Of a stretch of 64,000 bases of DNA, positions 7,689-15,449 are shown piece after piece (the first letter of the stretch is position 1; each line of letters begins with the position of its first letter). Source of the stretch: Agrobacterium salinitolerans (GTDB lineage: Bacteria; Pseudomonadota; Alphaproteobacteria; Rhizobiales; Rhizobiaceae); contig NZ_MRDH01000005.1 of assembly GCF_002008225.1 (NCBI RefSeq), positions 186,001 through 250,000 on the forward strand, given 5' to 3'. The position numbers were made by a program, and so were the translations under genes. The notes beneath the pieces are model-generated. The model was not told the origin of the DNA. It saw nothing but the letters and a program-made list of their open reading frames with translations, and searched no databases.

Positions 7689-9413
7689 TTGCAGCTCGCC
7701 GTGATCAATCGGATGACCGGCAAGCGCGGACTTGCCCTGACCTCGACCGCCGGTGACGAAGTTGCTGTCATCGCCCGCGTGTCGTCCGTGGACGAATGGA
7801 CCGATCTCGAAGATGTCATCCCCGGCGCTACACTGGGACAGTCTCAAGATAAGTCGTGGATCGTCACCGGCCGCTTACCAATCGATCGTGTTGAACACGT
7901 TCGAAACGCAGACACCATCCTTAGTCTCAAGGCCTCGCAGCCGCTAAGGCCCGCGCTCGCACATACGCTGGCGGCAATGGACCTTCTGCCGCAATTGCTT
8001 CCAACAGCAACCAATCCTCAGGGCGGACAAGGCGTCGTGATCGGGATCGTCGATTTCGGCTGCGATTTTGTCCATGCCAATTTCCGAAATCCGGATGGCT
8101 CGACGCGTGTCTCGATGATTTGGAACCAGGGCGCTGTCGCACAGCCGGGAAGCCCGTTCGGATATGGCCGCCTCCATGACCGGGCAGCGATCGACGCTGC
8201 GCTGCTGCGGCCCGATCCATTTGATGCGCTTGGCTACGGACCACGGCCGGATAATGCCGGGCAAAGCGGCAGCCATGGGACCCATGTCATGGATATCGCC
8301 GCGGGCAATGGCAACGGATCGAAGCAGCCAGGGGTCGCGCCCGCGGCGGAGATCATCTTTGTAGAAGCCGACAGCACCGATATCGCCTGGGACGGCCCCA
8401 ATGTCGTCAATCAATCGTTCGGGGACTCGGTTCAACTGTTGGAAGCTGTGCATTTTATCTTCGAGCAGGCCGGCGACCGTCCATGCGTGGTAAATCTCAG
8501 TCTCGGAACCAACGGTGGCCCGCACGACGGGTCGTCACTTGTCGAGCAGGGCCTTGATGCCCTGATTAATGAACGGCCGAATCGGGCGGTCGTGATTGCA
8601 GCGAGCAATTCGCAGACTGACAACATCCACATTTCCGGCATCGTTGCGGGAGACACGGCGCTCGATGTCGTAATGCAACAGGTCAACGCCGGCGGCGGTG
8701 AGGTCGAATTCTGGTACTCCGGAGAGCGCCGTCTGGAAGTGACATTGATTGCGGATGACGGGACACAATTCGGACCTGTACAGCCCAATGACACGCTGCC
8801 GATCGGCGCTGGAAATCAACTCTCGATCTTTATCAGCAACCGCCTCGACGACCCGAACAACCACGACAACGTCATAGCGCTCTGGATCGCCGAGGGCTTG
8901 TCCGATGGCGATTGGACTATCCGCCTGCGGTCACTCGATGGTGATAATGCAGAATTCCATGGATGGATCGAACGCGATGACTTAACCCAGGCATCATTTG
9001 CCGGCGCCGTTCCGACCCATACCCTTGGATCGATCTCGACTGGGAGGGCATCGATCGTCGTAGGATCCTATGACGCTCACAAGCAGTCGCTCCCACTCTC
9101 AAGCTTCTCGAGCTCCGGTCCTACTCGCGATGGCCGCGAAAAGCCCGAGGTTTCGGCACCTGGTCATGCAGTCTTGGCCGCACGCTCCCGGACGGGCAAT
9201 GGCGTCGTTCGTAAATCCGGAACAAGCATGGCGGCACCCGCAATCACGGGACTGATCGCACTAACTTTTGCGGAGGCAGCCCGCAAAGGCGAAGAGATCT
9301 CGATTGATGAGCTGAGAAAACGTCTGGTGGCCACGGCAAAATTGCAGGGTAAAACAGCAGGTTGGGACCCGCGATACGGCCACGGGCGCGCAAATAGCGG
9401 CATAATGGCGTAG
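7689..9413 (+). CDS. S8 family (subtilisin-like) serine protease
   Basis: From a TTG at 7689 the protein has 574 residues. The triad is visible: Asp122 (GIVDFGCDF), His196 (SHGTHVMD) and Ser513 (SGTSMAAP). VVNLSLGTNGG and the VVIAASN strand with its oxyanion Asn are also present. Residues 20-90 look like a propeptide or I9-type segment ending WIVTGRLPIDRVEHV...ILSLKASQPLRP. No signal peptide is seen, so export is uncertain. A domain insertion at about 315-430 (jelly-roll-like, EVEFWYSGERRLEVTL) is typical of larger bacterial subtilases. No good ribosome binding site precedes the TTG, and the frame stays open back to the TAG at 7668, encoding TALDPR just before it, so the true start is uncertain. 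Confidence 0.9.
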   Translation: MQLAVINRMTGKRGLALTSTAGDEVAVIARVSSVDEWTDLEDVIPGATLGQSQDKSWIVTGRLPIDRVEHVRNADTILSLKASQPLRPALAHTLAAMDLLPQLLPTATNPQGGQGVVIGIVDFGCDFVHANFRNPDGSTRVSMIWNQGAVAQPGSPFGYGRLHDRAAIDAALLRPDPFDALGYGPRPDNAGQSGSHGTHVMDIAAGNGNGSKQPGVAPAAEIIFVEADSTDIAWDGPNVVNQSFGDSVQLLEAVHFIFEQAGDRPCVVNLSLGTNGGPHDGSSLVEQGLDALINERPNRAVVIAASNSQTDNIHISGIVAGDTALDVVMQQVNAGGGEVEFWYSGERRLEVTLIADDGTQFGPVQPNDTLPIGAGNQLSIFISNRLDDPNNHDNVIALWIAEGLSDGDWTIRLRSLDGDNAEFHGWIERDDLTQASFAGAVPTHTLGSISTGRASIVVGSYDAHKQSLPLSSFSSSGPTRDGREKPEVSAPGHAVLAARSRTGNGVVRKSGTSMAAPAITGLIALTFAEAARKGEEISIDELRKRLVATAKLQGKTAGWDPRYGHGRANSGIMA

Positions 9414-9423
9414 CTTGGAGCCG

Positions 9424-9452
9424 CAAGAAGCTCGACGGACGGAGGCTTCTTG
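9424..9452 (+). terminator. Hairpin after the subtilase gene
   Basis: CAAGAAGC at 9424-9431 pairs with GCTTCTTG at 9445-9452 around a 13-base loop. It begins 10 bases after the subtilase stop. Only a weak T/A-rich stretch follows, so termination may be partial. Confidence 0.4.
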
Positions 9453-9502
9453 TTAAATTGCTGGGGAAAGCATATATTCTACTGGTCACAGGTGCTCGAA
9501 CG

Positions 9503-9760
9503 ATGAACCTTAAGTCACTTCGCAAGCTAGAAACTCTACCGCCATCGCTGCAGGCTCGCCCTCGCAACGGCGACGAGAACGTGCTCGCCGTCGTGAAGCT
9601 GCGCACGGGTTTCAAGGCTCCGCACTATATCGTACCTCGTGCAACATTTGGCGATCGTATGGTGTCTGCCCAGGTCCGCGTCGCTGATCTCGACCGACTT
9701 GAAGCCGATCCCGCTGTCGAGTCCATGTCGCTTTCCCGTTCCCTGCCCGTTATCGAATAA
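9503..9760 (+). CDS. Stand-alone subtilase propeptide/inhibitor-like protein
   Basis: The 85-residue product starts at the ATG at 9503, with AGGTG 8 bases upstream; an earlier in-frame start at 9458 has no such support. It ends VSAQVRVADLDRLEADPAVESMSLSRSLPVIE. This parallels residues 57-90 of the neighbouring protease (a beta strand, a helix ending before a nonpolar position, a second strand ending in a basic/Ser-Leu pattern). The pattern is that of I9/propeptide domains of S8 proteases. A separate propeptide-like protein next to a subtilase could act as an intramolecular-chaperone substitute or an inhibitor; this is inference. Confidence 0.6.
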   Translation: MNLKSLRKLETLPPSLQARPRNGDENVLAVVKLRTGFKAPHYIVPRATFGDRMVSAQVRVADLDRLEADPAVESMSLSRSLPVIE

Positions 9761-9814
9761 AATTCGACTGATGCATGACAGAGATGCTGTGACCCGCAAG
9801 GGCGAGGGGGAAAC

Positions 9815-11416
9815 GTGCGAATTCTCGATGACCAGACCAAGAAGGCCGTCGAGCAGGCGATCTCAGACAATCGCGAGCGGCTGGAGCTGATTTCCGGGTT
9901 TGTCGACGCCGCTCCAGGTTTTCCGGTCGTCAACGGACAGATCGTGCGTGAACCCGCGATTATTGTTTACGTCGCCCACAAGAAGCCGGAAAGCTATCTC
10001 GATCCCACTGAGAAAGCGCCGCGTCAACTTGGCGCCTATCGTGTGTCGGTCATGCAAGCGGATCCCGAACTGCAGCTTAATAAGAAGGCTGAGTTCGAGC
10101 CTTTGGCCACAGCCCTTGCCGAAGCGTCCACATCGTCACTGACCTACGAGAAACTGCCCGACAATCCAATCGACCACATCTTCGAGATTGACCAGCCGTT
10201 CGTCTGCCACGTTGGTCCGGATGCCGGCTGGCCCACGCTCAAACCGTTTCTCGAAGCGACCGAGAAGACCTTGAGTGTGGCGATGTATGATTTCAACGCC
10301 GAATACATCGCACGGACTTTCATCGACACGATCAAGAGCCGCGGCATCAAGGCGATCCTAACCTGGGATAACAGCATGCGGCCGGAGGAGACGGCCATCC
10401 GCGGCAAGCTCAAAGTTGCTCTCAAAGAAGAACTAGACGGCTGGGTGGTCAAATGCGGCGCGAATTACCGCTTCGCAACGGCCTATCATGAAAAAGTCGC
10501 GGTTCGTGACTCGAAGGCCTTCTGGCTTTCGAGCGGTAACTGGTCCTTGCGCAGCCAGCCGGAAATTGATCCGATCGCCGATCCGAAGTCGGCGAAGGGA
10601 ATGTACTCGAGAGGCAATCGCGAATGGCATGTGATCGTTGAAAACGACGGCCTGTCTCAGCTCTTCGAGCGCTACATCACCTATGACAGAGATGAAAGCG
10701 AGCGTGAAGCCAAAGGCGGAGATGCAACGGCCCTCGATGAGCGCGACACCTTCTCGATGCCCGATCTCTTTGTCTCGGTGGAAGATATGATTGGCGGCCT
10801 CGAACTGGCTGCAGCAATTGTCGAACCGCTTGCCCCGTCTATCCTTCCATCTTCACCGCGAAGCGTTCCCGTCCAGCCGGTGCTTACGCCGGACAACTAC
10901 CTGGAGCGAGTAACAGAACTTCTGTCGAGTGCGCAGCGTTCGCTATATCTCCAGTTTGCCTACATTCACTATAGCGCCACCGCGCGTGACAAGCGATTCA
11001 CAGACCTACTCTTAATGCTCGCCGACCTCAGTTATCGCCCGGGGCTCGACATGCGCATTATTCTGGGTCGAGATGGCGCCGCCAACTGGATACGCAAACT
11101 GGCCGAAAACGGCTTTAATGACAAGGTTTTTCGCCTTCAGGGCAGCGTTCACAACAAGGGCATCATTGTCGATGGCGCGATCGTACTGGTCAGCAGCACC
11201 AATTGGTCCTCTGACGGCGTTCTGCGCAATCGTGACGCGGGCCTGATCATCCATGATGCAGAGGTTGCCCAGTATTATCAGTCTGTTTTTGTTGATGATT
11301 GGAATGAGCGCGCACGGGCTTATCTGGCCGACGACCCGCCTGTTCTGATTGCCTCCCCAGGCGGCGAGCCGCCACCGGGGATGGTTCGCACAACTTGGCG
11401 GGACTATTACGGTTGA
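9815..11416 (+). CDS. Phospholipase D-like protein with two HKD motifs
   Basis: The protein has 533 residues. Two complete HKD motifs are present: H225-x-K227-x4-D232 (YHEKVAVRD), followed by SSGNWS, and H446-x-K448-x4-D453 (VHNKGIIVD), followed by SSTNWS. This is a full pseudo-dimeric PLD catalytic core able in principle to hydrolyse phosphodiester bonds in lipids or nucleic acid. Residues 1-90 form a separate N-terminal domain (GFPVVNGQIVREPAIIVYV) that recalls the leader of some bacterial trypsin-like proteins. There is no signal peptide. The start is GTG at 9815 with GAGGGGGAAA ahead. It lies 54 bases after the propeptide-like gene and converges on repC. Confidence 0.88.
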   Translation: MRILDDQTKKAVEQAISDNRERLELISGFVDAAPGFPVVNGQIVREPAIIVYVAHKKPESYLDPTEKAPRQLGAYRVSVMQADPELQLNKKAEFEPLATALAEASTSSLTYEKLPDNPIDHIFEIDQPFVCHVGPDAGWPTLKPFLEATEKTLSVAMYDFNAEYIARTFIDTIKSRGIKAILTWDNSMRPEETAIRGKLKVALKEELDGWVVKCGANYRFATAYHEKVAVRDSKAFWLSSGNWSLRSQPEIDPIADPKSAKGMYSRGNREWHVIVENDGLSQLFERYITYDRDESEREAKGGDATALDERDTFSMPDLFVSVEDMIGGLELAAAIVEPLAPSILPSSPRSVPVQPVLTPDNYLERVTELLSSAQRSLYLQFAYIHYSATARDKRFTDLLLMLADLSYRPGLDMRIILGRDGAANWIRKLAENGFNDKVFRLQGSVHNKGIIVDGAIVLVSSTNWSSDGVLRNRDAGLIIHDAEVAQYYQSVFVDDWNERARAYLADDPPVLIASPGGEPPPGMVRTTWRDYYG

Positions 11417-11434
11417 AGCAATTTATGTTCGCCA

Positions 11435-12724
11435 TTATGCCGATTTCCGCTGGGGGCCATTCGCCCGCAATTGCGCCATCAGCATCGGACCGATCGCAAA
11501 CTCGCCACGTTCTGCGCGTCGCGTCAGATCCCGCAGATAACCGCCGGCCGAATTGATCTGCCCTCCCCTCTCGAGGATACAGGCGATCACCGTCGCGGCA
11601 TTTTCGGGGCCAAGCACCACGGCAGCCTCCTCGTAGGCAGACGGGCTTACCCCAAGCATGGATCGAACGACGACAGCAGCTTGCATGAGGTCACGCCAGG
11701 TCTGGACCCTGCCACCGGTCGCATAATCGGGAATTTGCGGGCAGGCTTGAAGCACCAAACCGAGGGGGAAACTTTTCACCGACGTCGCCGCAGTCACGAG
11801 CGGGACAGTCTGCTGCACCGTTTGGCGGGCGCCAACACGATCTGGATCTGGACTTCCTGCCACGGCTGTCGGCTGCGGATCTTGCTCCGCCCTTGCCCCC
11901 TGCTTCGTTTCGAAAGCTGGTTCAGATTCAAGGATAGAGTCTGGTTTTGAATTCTGTATGTGCCGCTCACTTTGATTGGGATTGCCGCCTAGTTTTTGGC
12001 TTTTCAACTGCATTTCCAAGCGATTGAGTGTTTCTTCGCGGAGCATTTCGAGTTCATCGAGAACATCTTCGAGCAAAGCCGGTGGAGCCGTCCGCGGCAA
12101 CCGCTCCAAGATACCCTGCATGTGGCCCAGAATTGCGAGCCAGCCTTCGCTCGGATCATTTTCATTGGCTGCCTCGACGAGCTTCGTGATGTCGCGCCGG
12201 CAAAGCGTCAGACGCTCGCGCAATCGCTGCACACGCAGTCGCTCTGCAATCACTTCAGCTGCCAAAGCTTCGATCTCGTCCGCCCTTGCCAAGAGCGGTG
12301 CAAGCGAAAAGCCAAACGCTTCGCTGATTACCCCTCCCCTCCCCTTGTGGGCATAGCGCTTTCCGTTTGGACTATCTTTGCGGATAAGAAGACCTGCTTC
12401 GATCAGCGCAGCCAGATGCCGACGGATTGTTTGCTCCGCCATCCCGTGTGCTCGTAACGATAGCTGCGCATTCGAGGGAAAAACAATAAGACCCGTCTCT
12501 TCGCAGAGCTCATTCTTCGGATAGAAGCTCAAGAGGGCGTTCAACACCGCGAGTGCCCGGTCTGTAACGCCGAGCTTTGGCCTGGCTTCACAAAGGGCGC
12601 GGTAAATCTTCCACTTGTCGACCGCCTTTTCAGCTTCAATATCTCGCGATGCCATCTGGCTTGCCAACATGCCAAACGTCATCGATCGCCGCCCGAAGGG
12701 CGTCGTTACACTTCCATTCTCCAT
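11435..12724 (-). CDS. repC: Replication initiator RepC
   Basis: The 429-residue protein shows the RepC signature: TTPFGRRSMTFGMLA at the N terminus, then DKWKIYRALCEARPKLGVTDRALAVLNALLSFYP, the winged-helix block FPSNAQLSLRAHGMAEQTIRRHLAALIEAG, and the C-terminal IPDYATGGRVQTWRDLMQAA region. RepC is the initiator of repABC replicons; in several studied cases the origin lies inside repC. It is last in the operon, separated from repB by 193 bases that hold the antisense RNA controlling RepC. Its length is usual for the family (about 400-440). Confidence 0.97.
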   Translation of the reverse strand: MENGSVTTPFGRRSMTFGMLASQMASRDIEAEKAVDKWKIYRALCEARPKLGVTDRALAVLNALLSFYPKNELCEETGLIVFPSNAQLSLRAHGMAEQTIRRHLAALIEAGLLIRKDSPNGKRYAHKGRGGVISEAFGFSLAPLLARADEIEALAAEVIAERLRVQRLRERLTLCRRDITKLVEAANENDPSEGWLAILGHMQGILERLPRTAPPALLEDVLDELEMLREETLNRLEMQLKSQKLGGNPNQSERHIQNSKPDSILESEPAFETKQGARAEQDPQPTAVAGSPDPDRVGARQTVQQTVPLVTAATSVKSFPLGLVLQACPQIPDYATGGRVQTWRDLMQAAVVVRSMLGVSPSAYEEAAVVLGPENAATVIACILERGGQINSAGGYLRDLTRRAERGEFAIGPMLMAQLRANGPQRKSA

Positions 12725-12783
12725 TTCTTTCCACCTTCATTCAGGCAAAAGAAATCCGCTCATCAAAACGATGCCAAAGACTC

Positions 12784-12812
12784 TTGACTAGGATTCGTGG
12801 AAATGCGATTCT
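12784..12812 (+). promoter_or_regulatory. Putative promoter of the repABC antisense RNA
   Basis: TTGACT at 12784-12789 is followed, after 17 bases, by GATTCT at 12807-12812. The -35 is strong and the -10 is weak (3 of 6). It points away from repC, as expected for the countertranscribed RNA, and lies at a distance giving a transcript of about 60 bases. Confidence 0.55.
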
Positions 12813-12818
12813 CGATCT

Positions 12819-12878
12819 TGCTTAAGGAATTGAGAGAGGCGTCCACGACGGTAACGTTTTGGGGGCCTTTTTCTTTTT
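12819..12878 (+). ncRNA. Countertranscribed RNA (ctRNA/IncA) between repB and repC
   Basis: repABC operons encode a small antisense RNA in the repB-repC gap that represses RepC synthesis and sets copy number and incompatibility. Here a promoter-like sequence precedes the region. An intrinsic terminator is visible: AGGCGTCC at 12837-12844 pairs, with one mismatch, with GGGGGCCT at 12861-12868, and a T-rich run follows to about 12878. The predicted RNA is about 60 nucleotides, the usual size. The exact 5' end is estimated. Confidence 0.75.
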
Positions 12879-12917
12879 GCGACTGCTCCTTGTGTTTTCC
12901 TGTCTCGACCGATTGCC

Positions 12918-13910
12918 CTACTCCGGGCGACGGACCTGATTGTCGAAATCGCGCAGCAGGTCCGGCATCCGATTGGCCAGCCACTGCGCAAAAGCGTCTT
13001 CTGTCTTCGAAATGGTGATCGTCGTTCCCGATGGAGCGCTCTTCATCCGACCAAACAGCCGGTCTCCAAGAGTAAGCTCGACGATTTGTCCCTGGGGTTT
13101 CGAGGGCGCGCCGATGGCAGCCGAGGTAGCAAGCGCGATGCGTCCGGCGCCATCAGCCTTCCTGAAGGCTTCGGTCGTCAGGACCTTCCGCACAACCTCG
13201 ATCTTGGTGTCGTCTTTCAACAGATCGGCAAACGCCGTCCATTTCGGACGGCCGACGGCCTTCGCGCGGCCGATCGCATAAATGATATCGCTCGGAATAA
13301 CTGACGTCACGCGGAAGAGATGTGACACGGCGGCTTCCGACAATCCGAGCACGGGACATATCGCTCGATGTGAAAGCCCAGCTTCCTTGAGCTGCACAGC
13401 CCACATGGCAAGTTCAATCCACGTGAGGTTTTCACGCACACCATTTTCAAGTGCCTGCTCTTCGATGAGCTGCCGATCCGACAAATCACGAACATACGCC
13501 TTGATCTTGATCAGTTCAGGCCGGTCGGCCTCGGCCATGATTGCCTTGATCGCGCCAAGGCGCCGATGTCCATAGGCGAGTTGGTAATGGTCCGGCTTCG
13601 TGGGGTGGGGACGAACCAACACCGGGATCTTCTGCCCTTCGGTGAGGATGGAGAGCTTCAAGATCTCAAGCTCGGACTCCGCATCGTCATCATTGTCGAA
13701 ACGGTCTTGATAGGGCGATCGATCGACTTTTCCTGGATCGAGCGACAAGATACTGTCTTCCGTCAAATGGCTGAGGGCTCTTCCGACATTGGAAATAACA
13801 GGCGACGAATGCCGGCGCGAGAGTCCAACCCTCTCGGGCGTTTCTGTCTCCACGGACTCAACACGGTTTTCGGCCTCTTCAGCCATTCGACGAAGGATGC
13901 TTTTCTTCAT
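12918..13910 (-). CDS. repB: Plasmid partitioning protein RepB (ParB family)
   Basis: The 330-residue protein begins MKKSILRRMAEEAENR. It has SILTEGQKIPVLVRPHPTKP, YQLAYGHRRLGAIKAI (the ParB GxRR box), EEQALENGVRENLTWIELAMWA, and a helix-turn-helix (LSHRAICPVLGLSEAAVSHLFRV). RepB binds the centromere-like parS sites and stimulates RepA. Its ATG overlaps the RepA stop (ATGA). Candidate binding sites upstream of repA are listed separately. Confidence 0.96.
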   Translation of the reverse strand: MKKSILRRMAEEAENRVESVETETPERVGLSRRHSSPVISNVGRALSHLTEDSILSLDPGKVDRSPYQDRFDNDDDAESELEILKLSILTEGQKIPVLVRPHPTKPDHYQLAYGHRRLGAIKAIMAEADRPELIKIKAYVRDLSDRQLIEEQALENGVRENLTWIELAMWAVQLKEAGLSHRAICPVLGLSEAAVSHLFRVTSVIPSDIIYAIGRAKAVGRPKWTAFADLLKDDTKIEVVRKVLTTEAFRKADGAGRIALATSAAIGAPSKPQGQIVELTLGDRLFGRMKSAPSGTTITISKTEDAFAQWLANRMPDLLRDFDNQVRRPE

Positions 13911-15121
13911 TTCTCACGACCCCACACACGATGAGCCAATTGCAGGATTTCAAAATTGACCCGGTCAGCGCTTTCAAGTGCGCGTTTGAGAGCTTCCCGG
14001 CCGACTTCGCCGGCTTCCAGTTCGTAGAGGCTTTTCTTGGCGACAGCTGCCCCGGCGATTGCCGTTGATTCCAGAGCTTCTGCAACGAGAACATCGTCAC
14101 CAAAAAGTCGCCGCATCACTCCAGCCATGTACTTCTGCGGTCCATCGTTCGGATTGACGCGCGTGAGCAGAAACCGAAAAAAATCGTGTTCAAAACGGGC
14201 GCCGAATTGCTCGAGAACCTCGGAGAGATCCGAGATCATGATCAGGAACTGATTACATGATGCGACGTCGAGCATCGCGGGGTGGACAGTGACGACCAGC
14301 GCGGTGGCGGCGTAAAGCGCCGCAAGTGTCGAATAGCCGAGTGACGGCGGCGTATCGAGAATCACAAAATCGTAGCGATCGTCAACGCTGGCGATGGCCC
14401 TGCTCATCCGCTCGAAGAAAAGGCCGAGCTCATCTCGCGTCTTTGACGTCAGGAATGTTGGCGTGTCGAATTCGAAGTCCATCAGTTCGAGGTTGCCGGG
14501 GACGAGATCGATCCCCGGGAAGTAGGTCGGCCGGATCGCCTCGGAAAACGGCCGCCTTTCATTGTCGTATCGGATCGCCGCATAGGCCGTCTCATTGGCG
14601 CCAAGATCGAATTCTGGCTGAATGCCAAAAAGCGCGGTCATCGAGGCTTGCGGATCGAGATCGACACAAAGAACGCGGTAACCTTGAAGGCCCAGGAAAT
14701 GAGCAAGATGGATCGACGTCGTTGTTTTCGAGCTTCCGCCTTTGAAGTTGACAGTCGCAATAACCTGTAGCTTCTCGCCCTCGCGCCGGAAAGGTAACAG
14801 CTCATTCGCTTCGTCAGGGCGAAGTGCAGCGAGGAAACTGCGCAGTTCCCTGACCTGTTCGACCGTGTAGCTGCGTCGGTTGTTATCCGCCCGATCAGGC
14901 TGGGGCCCCTTCCCTTCGAGGGTCAACTGACGAAGTGTGCTCTCGGGAACATCCAGGAGACGAGCCAGATCGACGGTGGAGAATGTACGGGAAAATGATT
15001 TTCTTGCTTCCGGAGGATAGGCGGCTTCGCGCATGTCACGAAGCTCGGCTGAAAGCTTCGACGTATAGGCCTCTATTTTGGAGGCTGTGTCCTTGACGCT
15101 CTTTGATGCGGCCTGCGGCAT
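13907..15121 (-). CDS. repA: Plasmid partitioning ATPase RepA (ParA family)
   Basis: The 404-residue protein has an N-terminal helix-turn-helix region (FSTVDLARLLDVPESTLRQLTLEGKGPQP) and a ParA-type ATPase: deviant Walker A KGGSSKTTT, Walker A' CVDLDPQASMT, and Walker B FVILDTPPSLGYST. RepA pairs with RepB to segregate the replicon and represses the operon. It is the first gene of repABC and is divergent from the hydrolase gene at 15450; the 330-base gap contains several palindromes. Confidence 0.97.
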   Translation of the reverse strand: MPQAASKSVKDTASKIEAYTSKLSAELRDMREAAYPPEARKSFSRTFSTVDLARLLDVPESTLRQLTLEGKGPQPDRADNNRRSYTVEQVRELRSFLAALRPDEANELLPFRREGEKLQVIATVNFKGGSSKTTTSIHLAHFLGLQGYRVLCVDLDPQASMTALFGIQPEFDLGANETAYAAIRYDNERRPFSEAIRPTYFPGIDLVPGNLELMDFEFDTPTFLTSKTRDELGLFFERMSRAIASVDDRYDFVILDTPPSLGYSTLAALYAATALVVTVHPAMLDVASCNQFLIMISDLSEVLEQFGARFEHDFFRFLLTRVNPNDGPQKYMAGVMRRLFGDDVLVAEALESTAIAGAAVAKKSLYELEAGEVGREALKRALESADRVNFEILQLAHRVWGREK

Positions 15122-15207
15122 CCAATCCTCTTGACGGTTATCTTCACTTTAAAAGATCGTTTCCGTCAGTGATGCCATGGAGCATCCGATTCCACAAGGC
15201 GTTTTTA

Positions 15208-15224
15208 GTTAACCACTCGTTAAC
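15208..15224. repeat. GTTAAC inverted repeat upstream of repA
   Basis: GTTAAC at 15208-15213 and 15219-15224 flank a 5-base centre, giving a 17-bp palindrome about 90 bases upstream of repA. Its GTT...AAC ends recall the 16-bp RepB/parS consensus of rhizobial repABC plasmids but with a different centre length. It is a candidate RepA operator or RepB site. Confidence 0.5.
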
Positions 15225-15274
15225 GCCGCCCGCCGCCGGGCACATCAAAAGCGATTCTGCGCCGGACTCGAAAA

Positions 15275-15331
15275 CTTTACAATTGTAAAGCCCGCGCGGT
15301 GGGGACACCCAGAAACTTTACAGTTGTAAAG
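15275..15331. repeat. Pair of 16-bp palindromes in the repA/hydrolase divergent region
   Basis: CTTTACAATTGTAAAG at 15275-15290 and CTTTACAGTTGTAAAG at 15316-15331 lie 41 bases apart centre to centre, close to four helical turns. Both are preceded by AAA and followed by CC. The arms TTTACA/TGTAAA resemble the published parS2 consensus of Vibrio chromosome II, with one extra central base. A centromere or operator role is inferred. Confidence 0.65.
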
Positions 15332-15449
15332 CCACCTCGTTGCCGAAACGAACAGGGACACTGGGAATCACGAACCAGGTTGTAGACGAAATTTTATTCG
15401 CTTGATGGGAATTGTCGATGCTGAAATGATCTCTCCAATGGAGGCCTTC

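Noticed and set aside
15208..15224. Calling GTTAAC-N5-GTTAAC a canonical rhizobial parS
   Set aside because: The known consensus is 16 bp with a central GC; this is 17 bp with a different centre, so I list it only as a palindrome.
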